The notes under the pieces are model-generated. The model was not told the origin of the DNA. It was given only the letters and a program-made list of their open reading frames with translations, and ran no database searches. Shown here piece after piece: positions 9,381 through 19,702 of a DNA stretch of 64,000 nucleotides. Source of the stretch: Micropterix aruncella (Eukaryota; Arthropoda; Insecta; Lepidoptera; Micropterigidae). A program made the position numbers and the translations under genes. The stretch spans positions 19,919,734 through 19,983,733 of the forward strand of contig OX155973.1 of NCBI GenBank assembly GCA_944548615.1, read 5' to 3'. The number at the start of each line of letters is the position of its first letter. Position 1 is the first letter of the stretch.

Positions 9381-9535
9381 CCGCTTTAAGCGTGTTGAAA
9401 AGGTTAAGCGCAAGTCGCGAGAAGTTCAGATCGGCAGTTGATAGTGACAGTGAAACATGCTGCTCTCGCGCCTCTAGGGAGCACCGAAAACGATGTCGAT
9501 ATCGACAGTCGATCTCCCTCTACAGATTAAGAGTA

Positions 9536-10125
9536 GTTCCTAATGGATCCGTGCAGCTTGAGTGGTGTTGGCCAAACTCTACGTCATCTGGCCTACCAGG
9601 GGAGTCTGGAAACGGCCTTGTTTCCTATAAAGCGTGGTTGGTTGTTAACCTTACGGCAACGGCTCTTGAAACGACCAATCGGCTACCCGATATTAAGTGA
9701 ACAAATGGGCAAAGCACGCCTTGGTCCGCGATAGATTCGGTAGATGCCGAATCACCGCTACATAAGGGAGAGGACCACGCAAGCGACCTCGAACCTGGAC
9801 CAGAAATCTAGCCAAAACTGGGAAAAGGGCGCAAGGTCGGCCCGCTTGTTGCACATCCGGTGTCTCGCGATTAGGCGTTGGCATCTTACGGGCGAGTGGC
9901 GAACTATACAGTGGACTGTTTCATCCCAAAGTCTTCTACGCTCACTTCACAGGAGAAAGAACGATCAATATCGTTAAAACTTCCTGAGGTGACGGGTTCG
10001 CTCGTTGTAGTTGACACCTCCAAGTGGTGCATCTCCTATCCGGTAGCTTCCTCGCAGAGGGACTTAACCAGTCGAGGCCGCTGTGAGCTTCTGCCACTGC
10101 TGTAATCGTGCAGCCGGAGGCGGTT
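9536..10125 (+). mobile_element. Family U copy, variant 5' end
   Basis: It starts gttcctaatggatccgtg, a variant of the standard 5' end also seen at 15430. It skips to gggagtctggaaacggcc and then follows the family closely through gtgacgggttcgctcgttg and gacacctccaagtgg. A short extra tail (ggccgctgtgagcttctgcc) is shared with 16094-16150. Confidence 0.7.
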
Positions 10126-10841
10126 TGTGTACCAGGCTGTGTAAGCCATGATTACGCATGGCTTAAAGTATAATTAGCGAGCCCTCTGGTGGACCGATTT
10201 CAACCACAAACTTTGTAACACTTGCCATGACGAAATGATACTTGCATACCAAATTTTAGCACAATCTGATACACATACAGTCACACATATGATCTGGCAC
10301 ACTCACAGACGCACACACAGACACACAGATACTCGTCTTGTAGGAGAGAGGAGGGGAGTGGGGTGTATATTTCCGTTTTCATCTCGAAAAAAACTTTTGC
10401 GCGTTTACGATACTTTCTCTTCTCGTCGAATGGTCGGCCGGGAAAACATAAATAATTAGTATTCATAATTATTAAATAGTACTTATTATTATATAATTAT
10501 AATTATTGCTTTTAATCATTAAATAAAGTACTCATATAAACCACACTTCTTTATGAGGGTCTATTTTAACATCATTATTGGAAAAAAACATTGTCTTTTT
10601 TTTCAATATCATTTATTTATTTATTTATTTATTTATTCAGAAAACGTACAGCGTTTTATACTTAATACTACCACATATTACGCAAATCTAAGGTCAATTA
10701 AATATCCTCAAACTAAATTAGACATATTGTTACAGCGCAAGAAGAAAATCCATAATAAAATACATTTTTTAAGTAAGAGGCAAAATTTCGAGGCAAGTGA
10801 TAGAGAAGCCATATTATAAATTCAATAGATATATTTAAATA
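10126..10841. other. Intergenic stretch with simple repeats and one conserved block
   Basis: A CA-rich tract lies at 10265-10330. The segment 10360-10445 is a reverse-strand copy of the conserved block listed at 59649. A (TTTA)n run at 10611-10637 is followed by AT-rich sequence. No gene is seen. Confidence 0.55.
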
Positions 10842-11408
10842 CTAGCTAACCCGGCGAACTTCGTACCGCCTAACAGTCAATGAATGTCGTATTACAGATT
10901 AGCTGAATTTAATTTATGGTCTTATGAAAGTAATACAATAAATACAAAATAAATATTAAGTTCACTACTTTATTAAGATAATAATACAAAAAGACAAAAA
11001 TTAAGTATATTAATCGCGTGTCAGCAAGACATGATTGAATTAAACTGTTTACATATTGTGCAGCATGGGATGCACTCGGTTTAATTCTCTTCATTGAAGC
11101 ACCTTGTGATATACGTCATTTTTTGTTTTTTATTAGGCGCAAAAACAAATAAAGCGGATGATTTGCTGACACGTGAACATGCCACGTACAACTGACCATG
11201 ATAAAAACACGGATTTACATTTTGTATGGGAAAATGTTTTTTATTTTATTTTAATTTATCGTCAATTTTCCAATTTTTGTTTTTAGTATAGTTATTCTGC
11301 TATTCGGGACGGAGACAAATACAACAAATAAAAAACCATGAAAATCGGTCCAGCCGTTCTCGAGTTATAAGTGTTCGAACAAACCCGACTTTGTTTTATA
11401 AATATAGA
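10842..11408 (-). mobile_element. Helitron, internally deleted, keeping helicase tail
   Basis: On the minus strand it begins TCTATATTTATAAAAC after an A (11409) and ends with CTAG before a T, giving the canonical A|TC...CTAG|T insertion. A short stem (ggcg...cgcc) precedes the CTAG. The interior encodes the last ~38 residues of a Helitron helicase on the minus strand: NPCFYHGQLYVACSRVSK, then a stop at 11081-11083. It is therefore a deletion derivative of a coding element rather than an unrelated short family. Two relatives lie at 54626-55862. Confidence 0.88.
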
Positions 11409-12049
11409 TTTACATGAAATAAATTGCTTGCATAACATTGATAAAATAATATAATTATATAAATAGTAGGTTAGGATATAAAAAGTATAGGTAATACAGG
11501 TAGATATAATATACACAATAATATATTTATAATGTAACTAGCAGACCCGGCCACGCGTTGCTGTGGCTAAGGTTTTTGTTATATTTCATTGCAGTAAACT
11601 ATTTAAGAGGAACGGTAGGAGAACATCATTCATGGGGACCACCATGCTTTTTTACATAGATGCCATTTGTAAAAAATATGGCGACCTCCATGACAGATTT
11701 TCTACTACCGTAACCCCTTAATACAATGAAATTATTATTTATGAACGAAGACGGAAACGTTAATGCTGGTATAAAAATCCACTGGATTGGGATTTGAAGG
11801 GGAAGGACTTTGAACACGATTGATTAAAATTTACGTACAGTTGATATTATGCAAAAATCAATACAAAAGAATACATTTTAAAATTTATTATTATTTTTAT
11901 TCAAGTTTGTAACAAATGAGTATATTACAAAGTTGTTAGTAAATAACAAGTGACACTTAAACTTATGAATGAGGTAGGTAGGGCAGATAGTCTTAAATCT
12001 TTAACAATAATATTTATCATTTTGAATTATAAATACTTTTAATTTCAAT

Positions 12050-13490
12050 TTAATTTAGCACTAATCGGTGCACAATATTTTTGGTTAACCTGTCTTTAGC
12101 TAACATAAATGGATTCGACGGTTTCCCTACACGTGAACATGTAGTTGCCCATGAGAAAAACGTGGATTTTCCAAATCTAGACCACAAATGGACATTGTTT
12201 GACCTTGAGACTTATTTGTAGACATGGCAAAAGCTAAACGAATTGGAAACTGTAGCCTCCTGAAGGGTATGGTAGAATCTGACGGTATCATTGGAATACG
12301 TGGCAACAGGACCACTTTTCCTTTAAACTTCCCAGTTAAAATGGTTGCTTCAAGAATATTTCCGGTGATCTTTTTGATGACCAAACGCGTACCGTTGCAT
12401 AATTGAGGTGGATTCAAATTACGTAGGAGAATAATAGGGGAACCAATATTTAATCGAAGATTATGAGGTGGCATTCCAGGTATATCTGGTAAATTAAAAA
12501 ATTCAATTGGAAAATTTACACTTTCATTTTCATCAACAACAGTATCGATTGATTTAAAAGACATCAGATCGCCTGGTAACAACTGTTGTATCTGGAAGTT
12601 AATTTCGTCAACATTATCATTTTTGGCTGCCAAAATCGCCCGATAACTGAGCCAGTTATGAATCAAGTAATTATTCTGTATATCCGGAAAAATACTCTGA
12701 ATGAATTCATTTTTTTCCTGAAGAACAGTCCAGAAATTGTCTGGCAATTTAATGCATTGCGTATTTGGTTGCAGTTCTATTTTTCCGTTCCCAATATCTA
12801 GTAATTGTTCGGAAAATATTTGTGCTGATGGATCATTTTGCAATCGTACGCGTATGTTTATGGTCAATCGAAGTGTTTCAACACTTCGCCATAAGAATGA
12901 TTGTTTCAAACACGCATTAATCTCCTCCGCGAAAGTAGAGCGAGGTATAACCGGTAAGGTTTGTCGGAAATCACCAGACAAAAGTAAGATAGCACCACCG
13001 AAAAGATTATTATTGCCGTTTAAATCTTGCATAGTTCTATGCAATGCTTCGAGTGAATATTTGTGAGCCATTGTGCACTCATCCCAAATTATTATTGAAC
13101 TCTTTCGCAACACTGCAGCTATTCCACTTTTTTTATGTTACATATTGCATTTGGTTTATTATGAATGTCCAATGGCAGCTTGAATGTTGAATGTGCCGTT
13201 CGCCCACCATCTAGCAAAGTAGCCGCAATGCCTGACGATGCAACTACCAATGCGATTTTCTGTTGCGACCGTATTTTGGCAAGAATCAACGATATTAAAA
13301 ATGTCTTAACGGTTCCACCTGGTGCGTCCAAGAATAAAAAACCGCATTGTTCAGCAGCAACAGCCAGCATAATCCGATCATAAATATTTTTTTTTTCTGC
13401 TGTCAGTAATGGCTCATATTGTTTTTCCCGTTGTAAATCGGTGTTGACTAAGTCGGTGGATGGGCGATCAGGTGTTGGCATAGGTACCAT
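12050..13490 (-). pseudogene. Helitron PIF1-family helicase, frameshifted
   Basis: The N-terminal piece (13490-13119) reads TAEKKNIYDRI...FLFLDAPGGTVKTFL. This is the Walker A region, but the conserved Gly before Lys is Val. A one-base loss in an A7 run at about 13133 shifts the frame. The main piece (13113-12127) holds Walker B IIWDECTM, motif III LLSGDFRQTLPV and the late motif FAMSTNKSQGQT about 35 residues from its end. Near 12140 a second small deletion shifts the frame again, and the proper C-terminus CSRVGKPSN continues to a stop at 12050. In intact Helitrons this helicase domain is fused behind Rep and unwinds DNA during rolling-circle transposition. This copy cannot make the full protein. 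Confidence 0.92.
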
Positions 13491-13499
13491 AATGATTAA

Positions 13500-13955
13500 G
13501 TGGTAAATTTTAAATTAAAACACACAAATCCTCGATCAACACTAACGCTTCATTATACATCTCTGGCGTATAATCTATGTTTTAGCATTGATCTGTTTGT
13601 CTAATTCGGTGCAATATGTCTTCTGTCATACAATTTTTATATTTTTTCCACAAAGTTTGTGCTTGCGATGGATAACATGTCGTCAAAATAATTGCAAACA
13701 GCTGACGAATGTTATTGGGCGTTGATGTCAACGCAGCATCAGCAAGCGTTAAGTCCCAATGGTTATCGTCTTCTAGAAATTGCAGTTGACGACATGCATC
13801 TTGGTATGTATTGAATACTCGACCACTAACTGCTCGCAGAAATTCAAAAGACGTTGGTCCGGGAACATTCACCAATAACAAACGTAAATAGAAGCACTCA
13901 CGTTGCTTTGGATGTACAGAGTAAAGTCGCCCCAATGTCTTAGCTTTGAATATGC
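13500..13955 (-). pseudogene. Helitron protein, region between Rep and helicase
   Basis: The frame from 13955 reads GIFKAKTLGRLYSVHPKQRE, then CFYLRLLLVNVPGPTSFEFL and further to ILHRIRQTDQ at 13582. This block is strongly conserved in animal Helitron proteins just upstream of the helicase. A second frame continues DYTPEMYNEALVLIEDLCVL with an in-frame stop, leading to the helicase. It shows that one long ORF once covered 12050-13955. Everything N-terminal, including the nuclease, has been deleted. Confidence 0.85.
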
Positions 13956-14288
13956 CTGTAATGGAAGGATGTGGTTGTCTTGTAGCTTATATGACACGTT
14001 TGTAGGTTTAACATAGCAGCGCTATCTATTGATTACTTACTACATCCAATCAACAGATATCGCCATCTGTTAAAATCGTTTGGAGCTAACAGATAATTGT
14101 GAATGTCAAATAATAGACAAATAATTTGCAATAAAATAATATTGCGACTATAAATTAAGATGTAAGCTATCCTATCTTTCAAGTTGGATCAAACAGCACA
14201 CGGTGTGCAAATTTGATTCAAATCGGTTAAGTAGTTTAGGCGTCCATCGCGGACAAACAACGTGACACGTAATTTATATATATTAAGA

Positions 14289-14555
14289 TATATAAGTACA
14301 TAATAATCATCACAATATTTAACAGATGAAGAAATACTAATCAAGCCCGAAGGTTGTAAATCTCTTCGAAGCAAGTATTTGATGATAAATTAAATATGTC
14401 CAAACCTTGAAAATTTGTATTGTACGATCTAAGCTTATAAATAAATAGTGTGTGTTCTTAAATAGCTTATGTTCTTTGTTTTATACTTTCCTACCAGGAG
14501 GGAATGTTTTGCGAACGCGCTAAAATTTCGCTTTACGAGAGACACTGAGTAGCAA
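14289..14555. other. AT-rich spacer with a conserved block
   Basis: Short spacer. At 14491-14530 ccaggagggaatgttttgcg and aacgcgctaaaattt match the conserved block at 25785, 59649 and (reversed) 10360. Confidence 0.45.
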
Positions 14556-14950
14556 CCAGCAGGCCGCCTCGCACCTGACTACCAGTTATGGCTAAATTTT
14601 CCGGTCTCCCGACTGGTTACAGGTTGGATGTCGATTGCGCAGTTCTCTACCTAAAGTAAGCGATGATTCGTTCAAATTATCGCAGACCGAGGCATCCTTT
14701 GCCTAACTGATCACGCGGGATCGTGCAGCGGATCGGTCGTGTTCGTTCAATGGCGGCTGTCATTAGGTCAACAGCGACCCCCGCTATATAGGAAACAAAG
14801 CCGTTTCCAGACTCCCACGGCTATCTGTCGGAATGCACAGTCGATTGGCTGACGCCGTACGGTGCATAAACCGTCCAGGAGCGCCCGGAGAACGATTCCC
14901 AGAGGAAACTAGCCCGCAGGGCCGGAGTCCTACCCGTGCTCGAACTTCTA
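14550..14950 (-). mobile_element. Family U copy, truncated at both ends
   Basis: Minus-strand U modules are present in order: ccggtctcccgactggttac, cagaccgaggcatcctttgc, ccgctatataggaaac, tgtcggaatgcacagtcg, accgtccaggagcgcccgg and gggccggagtcctacccg. The 3' hairpin region and the extreme 5' end are missing. Confidence 0.7.
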
Positions 14951-14959
14951 AGTTCGAGC

Positions 14960-15425
14960 TTCAAACTTCTAAGACTCGAAACCTACCCGGGTGGCTTCGT
15001 CCATCGCGGCCCTCGTCGAGTGAAGCATAGCGGAAGGTGATCGATCGACATTTCGATCGATCGGCTGACCTATCGACATGCGCATCGCCCGCCCCGACCT
15101 CTCTAGCGGTGCTTTTGCGCGGTCGTGACTATGTCGGTCCGTGGCAACTTTCACTCGTGCGCCGAGCGCGTACGCGTGTCCCACTCACTCACAATGGCCT
15201 TTGTTCCGCGCTCTCGCACCCACGCTTTCCGCAACAACCAGCAATCATCAAGAAAGGACTTTTACAAATTCGGCGGTCGGTGACCCCTGCCTACGAGTTA
15301 CAACTAGAAACGTAATAAGGCGGCGCGGCACGGCGTTTTCGTCTGCGAAATATCTGGCGGAAGATTGTCGGATGGTGGCGGCCCGGAAGGGTCGGATAGG
15401 ATAGAACAAACTAACAAGTCATACG
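14960..15425. other. GC-rich island without an assignable gene
   Basis: This stretch is clearly GC-rich and CpG-rich against its surroundings. It holds a 9-bp perfect palindrome (gatcgatcg-acattt-cgatcgatc at about 15040-15063). Frames on both strands are open, as expected from base composition, but none shows a domain. It could be a retrotransposon terminal region or a host CpG-rich segment. Confidence 0.4.
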
Positions 15426-15541
15426 GAGGTTCCTAATGGTTCTGTGCAGCTAGTGGTGTTAGCAAAACTCTTTCTGTCATCTGGCCTACCCAACTCACGG
15501 TTCAACTCCCTATCTGGTAGCCTCCTCGAAGAGGGGCTTAC
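15426..15541 (+). mobile_element. Family U 5' fragment, variant 5' end
   Basis: It reads ggttcctaatggttctgtg, then ctggcctacccaactcacgg and ggtagcctcctcgaagagg. The sequence resumes after the hAT-like insertion at 16094 with agggccgctgtcagcttcc. Confidence 0.6.
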
Positions 15542-16093
15542 CCTGACAGCAAGGGCGGATCTATATAAGGGCTTTTTGGGCTGCAGCCCAGGGCCCCGTG
15601 GATATAAAGGGCCCCAGCCTCCATTGTAAACAATGGACAATATTGTGAACCGAGTTCCTACCGAGGCTAGTGCCTTGTCAATAGGTAACTATAATGAATC
15701 TTTGTTTAAATTTTACTCATATTAACTAGCTTGACAATTAATATCAATACTTACTTAATTAAGCTACTAATTAAAATATTATTACAATTAGTATTAATGT
15801 TGTTTAGTTTAATGTTGTTTAGTAGCAATAGCATTAGTATTAATGTTGTTTAGTAGCAACGTTTTCTTACGCTAATCGATTTGTCTATTTTTAGTGAATA
15901 ATTAAATGTCTTACAGTTGTGTTTGTGTGTCTGTCATCCCTCTTTTTTTTCTATATTGTGTACCTAGTGACCTAGACATCATTATCGAACAAAGTTTTTT
16001 GACAAAATGGCAATTAGTTGATTAATTAGGCAGGCCCCCAAGTAATAGTTAGCCCAAGGCCCCACAAACACACGGTCCGCCCTTGCCTGTCAG
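15542..16093. mobile_element. hAT-like non-autonomous element
   Basis: An 8-bp duplication with one mismatch flanks it: CCTGACAG at 15542-15549 and CCTGTCAG at 16086-16093. The termini are inverted: CAAGGGCGGATC at the left against CAAGGGCGGACC read inward from 16085. Both ends are followed by G/C-rich blocks (ttgggctgcagcccaggg; ggccttgggctaac read inward). The 8-bp duplication and CA-starting ends fit the hAT superfamily. The 536-bp element has no transposase. Confidence 0.65.
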
Positions 16094-16460
16094 GGCCGCT
16101 GTCAGCTTCCGCCACGGCTGTAATGTGGCAGTTGAAGGTGGTTGGATCAAAAGATCGCAGTTTCAGGGGAATACCTCGGGCAGATCTGAGCGGTTAGAGC
16201 GCTATCTGCTCTTGCGGAAAAAACCGGAGAAAGTCGTCACGTCTGGAGTGGGCGTAGAGACTTGGGACGAATATAGTCCACCGTCTAGCTACGCCAACAT
16301 GCCCGTAAGGAGCCAACGTCTTACCGCGAGACACGTGAGTGCAACCAGGGTTTTCAGACTCCTTCTGTTATTCGCTGAAGTGCGCAGTCGATTGGCTGAC
16401 GCCGCACGGTGCGCAAACCACCCAGTATCACCCGAAGATCATCCCCCAGAGGAGCGTGGG
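16094..16460 (-). mobile_element. Family U fragments
   Basis: A short continuation of the split copy (16094-16150) is followed by a minus-strand U segment at about 16250-16460. Its words include gtctagctacgccaacatgc, cttaccgcgagac, gcgcagtcgattggctgacg and ccgcacggtgcgcaaacc. The 157-codon frame over this region is a repeat product. Confidence 0.6.
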
Positions 16461-16855
16461 ATGGGAAAGGAAGCGTATACCCAAGCAGCGGCTGGTAACA
16501 TTCCACTAGTATTACCACAGTATACTAGACAGAAGTTTCTCTTAGAACAAAATTGAAACCTAAGCGAAAACGTCACGAGTCGTAAGGGCTCGGATATGGT
16601 TGCCAGATGTTTCGCTACTCGTCCTACGCAGATATCCGAATGCTTGAAAATGTCGGCAGCCTTTACATGCCCGTAATGCGTATTGTTCGCGTTCGTCGGG
16701 ACGAACCCCTCTGCCCACATTCTTCGCACCCTCTTCCCGCATTGCCTAGAAGCTCGAGAGTAAAGCTAATGGGTGGTATACTGTGGTATTACTATGATGA
16801 AGGCCTACTGCTAGTATTTCTGGGTATTTCTAAATACTAGTATTTCTTAGTATTT
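16461..16855. other. No recognisable feature
   Basis: Mixed-composition sequence ending in an AT-rich run of repeated tagtatttct words (about 16810-16855). No gene or element is identified. Confidence 0.5.
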
Positions 16856-16901
16856 CTGTAATATCTCAAGTATCGAAGAAGAAATACTTGAGATATTACA
16901 G
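16856..16901. repeat. Perfect 18-bp hairpin
   Basis: CTGTAATATCTCAAGTAT (16856-16873) is exactly complementary to 16884-16901, with a 10-base loop cgaagaagaa. The stem is AT-rich and stable on paper. It is too short for a typical animal pre-miRNA. Confidence 0.85.
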
Positions 16902-16981
16902 CATCACCATACAGTCAGATAGATCATTAACCGTAGATGCGGTCACATGGATATGTGCGCGCATAGACGCGGCTGCTAACC

Positions 16982-16989
16982 TATATAAA
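16982..16989 (+). promoter_or_regulatory. TATA-box candidate
   Basis: TATATAAA lies 70 bp upstream of the small ORF at 17052, a usual insect core-promoter distance. I see no clear TCAGT-type initiator 25-32 bp downstream, so support is weak. Confidence 0.3.
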
Positions 16990-17051
16990 GCGATTAAAAA
17001 GAGTACCCACTCGAGGCGCTTAGACTGGTCGCGGTGCAGCGCGATCACGTA

Positions 17052-17162
17052 ATGGCGGCGATGCACGCGAAGCTCTTCCTCATCGGCATCGGTGTGCTTC
17101 TCTCGCTTATGAAACGAGTGCGGCGCGGCGGCCGCACTCGACCGACAGGCCCAACCGCCTAA
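17052..17162 (+). CDS. Small ORF with signal-peptide-like start, uncertain
   Basis: The 36-codon frame begins MAAMHAKLFLIGIGVLLSL, a short basic/polar start followed by a hydrophobic core like a secretory signal peptide, then a basic Arg-rich stretch and a stop at 17160. It lies downstream of a TATA candidate. A good splice donor (AAA|GTAAGT) follows at about 17182, but the stop comes before it. It may be a first exon whose real donor I cannot place, a dead gene start, or chance. The opposite strand is open for 109 codons without a known motif. Confidence 0.25.
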   Translation: MAAMHAKLFLIGIGVLLSLMKRVRRGGRTRPTGPTA

Positions 17163-17325
17163 CGGTTCCGACATAGTGAAAGTAAGTACGCAGCCACTAT
17201 ACTCACTGCAGTTCACGCAACACATAAAGCGGCTTTATTCTTTACAGTTATTATTATTTACAAGAAATATCGTCCAAAAATTAAATTAAATATTTGGCTC
17301 ATATGTTTAGTTCATCCAGATTACC

Positions 17326-17917
17326 GTTGAGACCCAGACACTCGAAGTCGTCGAACATTACATCTATCTTGGCCACAAACTCAAACTGGGCAAAGACAAC
17401 CAAAGTGCAGAAGTTGTCAGACGTGTGGGATTGACTTGGGCAGCCTTCGAAGACCTTGCCTGCATCCTGAGAGACCTAGCGATACTCATCAAACTAAAGC
17501 GGAAAGTGTATGAGATATGAGCGCTACCAGTACGGCCTAGAAACGGTGCCTCTGACGCAGAGTAGTGCCAACCGCCTCAGAATTTGCCAAAGGGTCACAA
17601 AGAGCGCAATGCTGGACATCAGTGGCTACGAGAGAGTGCGCAATGAGTAAATACGAAGGCGCATGGGGGAGACGGACGTCAAGGAACACATTGTCAGGCT
17701 GAAGTGGGGCTGGGCAGGACATGTCGCAAGGCAGGATGACGAGAGTTGAATGAAGAGGCTCGTCCAGTGGAAACCAAAAGCCACAAAGCGAGGCGTAGGG
17801 AGACCACAACTGCAATGGCTGGACGACATCAGGAAAGCAGCAGGAACCAACTGGCCGATGGCAGCAGCTGAAAGAGAGACATGGAAGAAGAAGGAAGAGG
17901 CCTGCGTCCAGGAGTGA
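17326..17917 (+). pseudogene. RTE/BovB-like LINE, RT C-terminal remnant
   Basis: The first open piece (17326-17520) reads VETQTLEVVEHYIYLGHKLK, then WAAFEDLACILRD and KLKRKVYE. This is the post-palm region of RTE-type reverse transcriptases (YLG motif). After a small deletion it continues YGLETVPLTQSSANRLRICQ, HIVRLKWGWAGHVARQDDE, then GRPQLQWLDDIRKAAGTNW, AAAERETWKKKEEA and a stop. The W-GH-AR and GRP--RW-DD pairs are characteristic of this class. At least three in-frame stops and one frameshift make it a pseudogene. Endonuclease and catalytic RT parts are absent. Confidence 0.85.
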
Positions 17918-17944
17918 ACAAAACCAGGCTGAGGAAGAAGAAGA

Positions 17945-19200
17945 AAAAAAGAAGTTTAGTTCATCCTACGTCTCATCCCATCCTCTCTTGTCCTTTGCTC
18001 TTTGCAAATATTCACTAAATACTAATTCAAATTTTTTTTTAATGCATTTTTGAATAGTTTGTGTAAAGAATTATGTTTTTTACTATACTAGCCTAATATA
18101 CTACTATACCTAAATTTATTTATTTAATGATTACAAACAATAGGATTTGCTGTAAGAAGATGCTTGCACGAAGATTAGCTGTACGAGATGGTAATTTAAG
18201 CAATAGGCCCCTGCTGTATATTTTGTCTTAAAATGTGCAATAAAGAATGTTTATCCGTCTATCTTGTTCATATCGTATTTCAAGCAATAGCAAGAAAATA
18301 AAAATATGTTTAAACTCTCTCCAAATGTCCCTAATCCAAAGTACTCCGACATTTCCGAACGTGGTGAATTTAAAATCCCTGTAAAGTGTCCACTATGCCC
18401 TAGCAAATAGTTTCATTTCATACGGTATTCTGGGTTTTGGATGATTTAAACGTACTGTTTTTATTCCACTTATAAAAACGCGAAATTCGCTTCGTAGGGT
18501 TATTGCCAAAAAGCCTTGAAGGTACTTTTCAAACGACTATTTTGCAGAGCTAAATCTGGCATATATATTCAAACACAGTTCTTCTTAATATGTAAAAAGT
18601 AAAGATATACAAGTTAAAACTGAGCATAAAATAACAACGGGAGGCTCCACCCACAGCCTGTGCTTAAGCACAGCTTTTTTGCCCAAAAACACTAGCTTTA
18701 TAGGACCCAACTTTTAAAGCAAACTTAACTATAAAAACATGCAGACATATAAAGTAAATTAAATTAAAAATTACGAGGCACTTGCAGAACTTGGCAGTCA
18801 ATTTGGCAGAAATAGGCGAAATAGATAATAAATTATATTTTACAATAAACTTCTTTATATTGTTTTTGCAATACACTTTAAAAAAAATACATTATTTAAT
18901 TATTTGTTTGTCCTATAAACTTTATCTTACGACATTTTAGATTAATTTTATTTCTAGAAACGTACTATTTCTATATTTTAAAATATGTTTATTTATTACC
19001 TGTGTTATTTTTATTAAATTTTGACAATTTTATTTTAATTCTGAATGTGCGCGGATATAAACCAATACATGGGGAGTCTATCTTAGTGCGGGCTATGGCC
19101 TAGTTACGTAGATTCCGCAACGAAAACAAATTAAATGTATTTTTTTGGATGAATAAATTATTATTTAAAAAACGAAGATTCCTTTAAAATTTGTTTTTAG
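17945..19200. other. AT-rich stretch with one LINE tail
   Basis: About 18110-18265 resembles a LINE 3' UTR (atttgctgtaagaagatg, gcaataggcccctgctgtat, gtgcaataaagaatg). The rest is AT-rich with no identified gene. A 70-codon minus frame at 18664-18876 has no known motif. Confidence 0.45.
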
Positions 19201-19204
19201 TTAT

Positions 19205-19525
19205 AAAATCGAAGAACGCCGATCTTCAATACAGACGACGGTTACAAACTCTTTTAAAATTTTCCCGCCGCCGAACGCCGAACGCAAGGACGTAAGACAG
19301 GATACAATGTGCAAGACGGATTTTCGAAATTCGCGCGCTCCGAGCCCGGCCTCCCACCACCGTTATAACCTACGCAGTGGCAGCAGCGGTATGCGGCCTA
19401 CCCGTAAAACAACGGATTTACAGCTCTTTCAGTCGACCCGGACAACGGCAGCTGCAACGTCACCGAAACGTCGGGTGCTACAAATTTCACGCGGTAAATT
19501 CGTTTCTATCCTATTTATATTGTTT
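19205..19525 (+). pseudogene. Penelope-like element 3' end
   Basis: The plus strand encodes the C-terminal tail of the Penelope-like protein (PPPNAERKDVRQDT, then HHRYNLRSGSSGMRPTRKTT) and the terminal repeat ending caccgaaacgtcggg, caaatttcacgcgg, tctatcctatttat. The nuclease domain itself is missing, so it is a strongly 5'-truncated insertion. The sequence matches the C-terminal end of the copy at 19703-20950. Confidence 0.8.
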
Positions 19526-19702
19526 GTAGTTTTTTTAAAGATTGGAAACTAAATTTGGATCACCCCTTAGTTTTTTAGTCTCTTTTTTGCCAGTTATCGT
19601 GGATAAGCACGAGAACAGTATACAAAACTGGAAACGCGCTAGGAAATAGTGTTGCTAGATGAATGCTGAATCTTAATAGAAATAGAAAAATATGAAGCTG
19701 TT

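Larger units (their letters stand above)
11538..14288 (-). mobile_element. Helitron, 2.75 kb, decayed and lacking Rep
   Basis: The minus-strand 5' end is TCTTAATATATATAAATTAC at 14288, preceded by A. The following sequence (cgtgtcacgttgtttgtccg) is typical of arthropod Helitrons. The 3' end is CTAG at 11541-11538, followed by T, with a hairpin GCCAC/GTGGC at 11550-11567 just before it. The interior codes for a helicase and part of the region upstream of it (separate entries). No HUH/Rep nuclease is present between 13950 and 14288, so the copy cannot mobilise itself. Confidence 0.9.

Noticed and set aside
16896..17225. 109-codon minus-strand ORF
   Set aside because: No motif and it overlaps a more gene-like plus-strand arrangement; base composition explains its openness.
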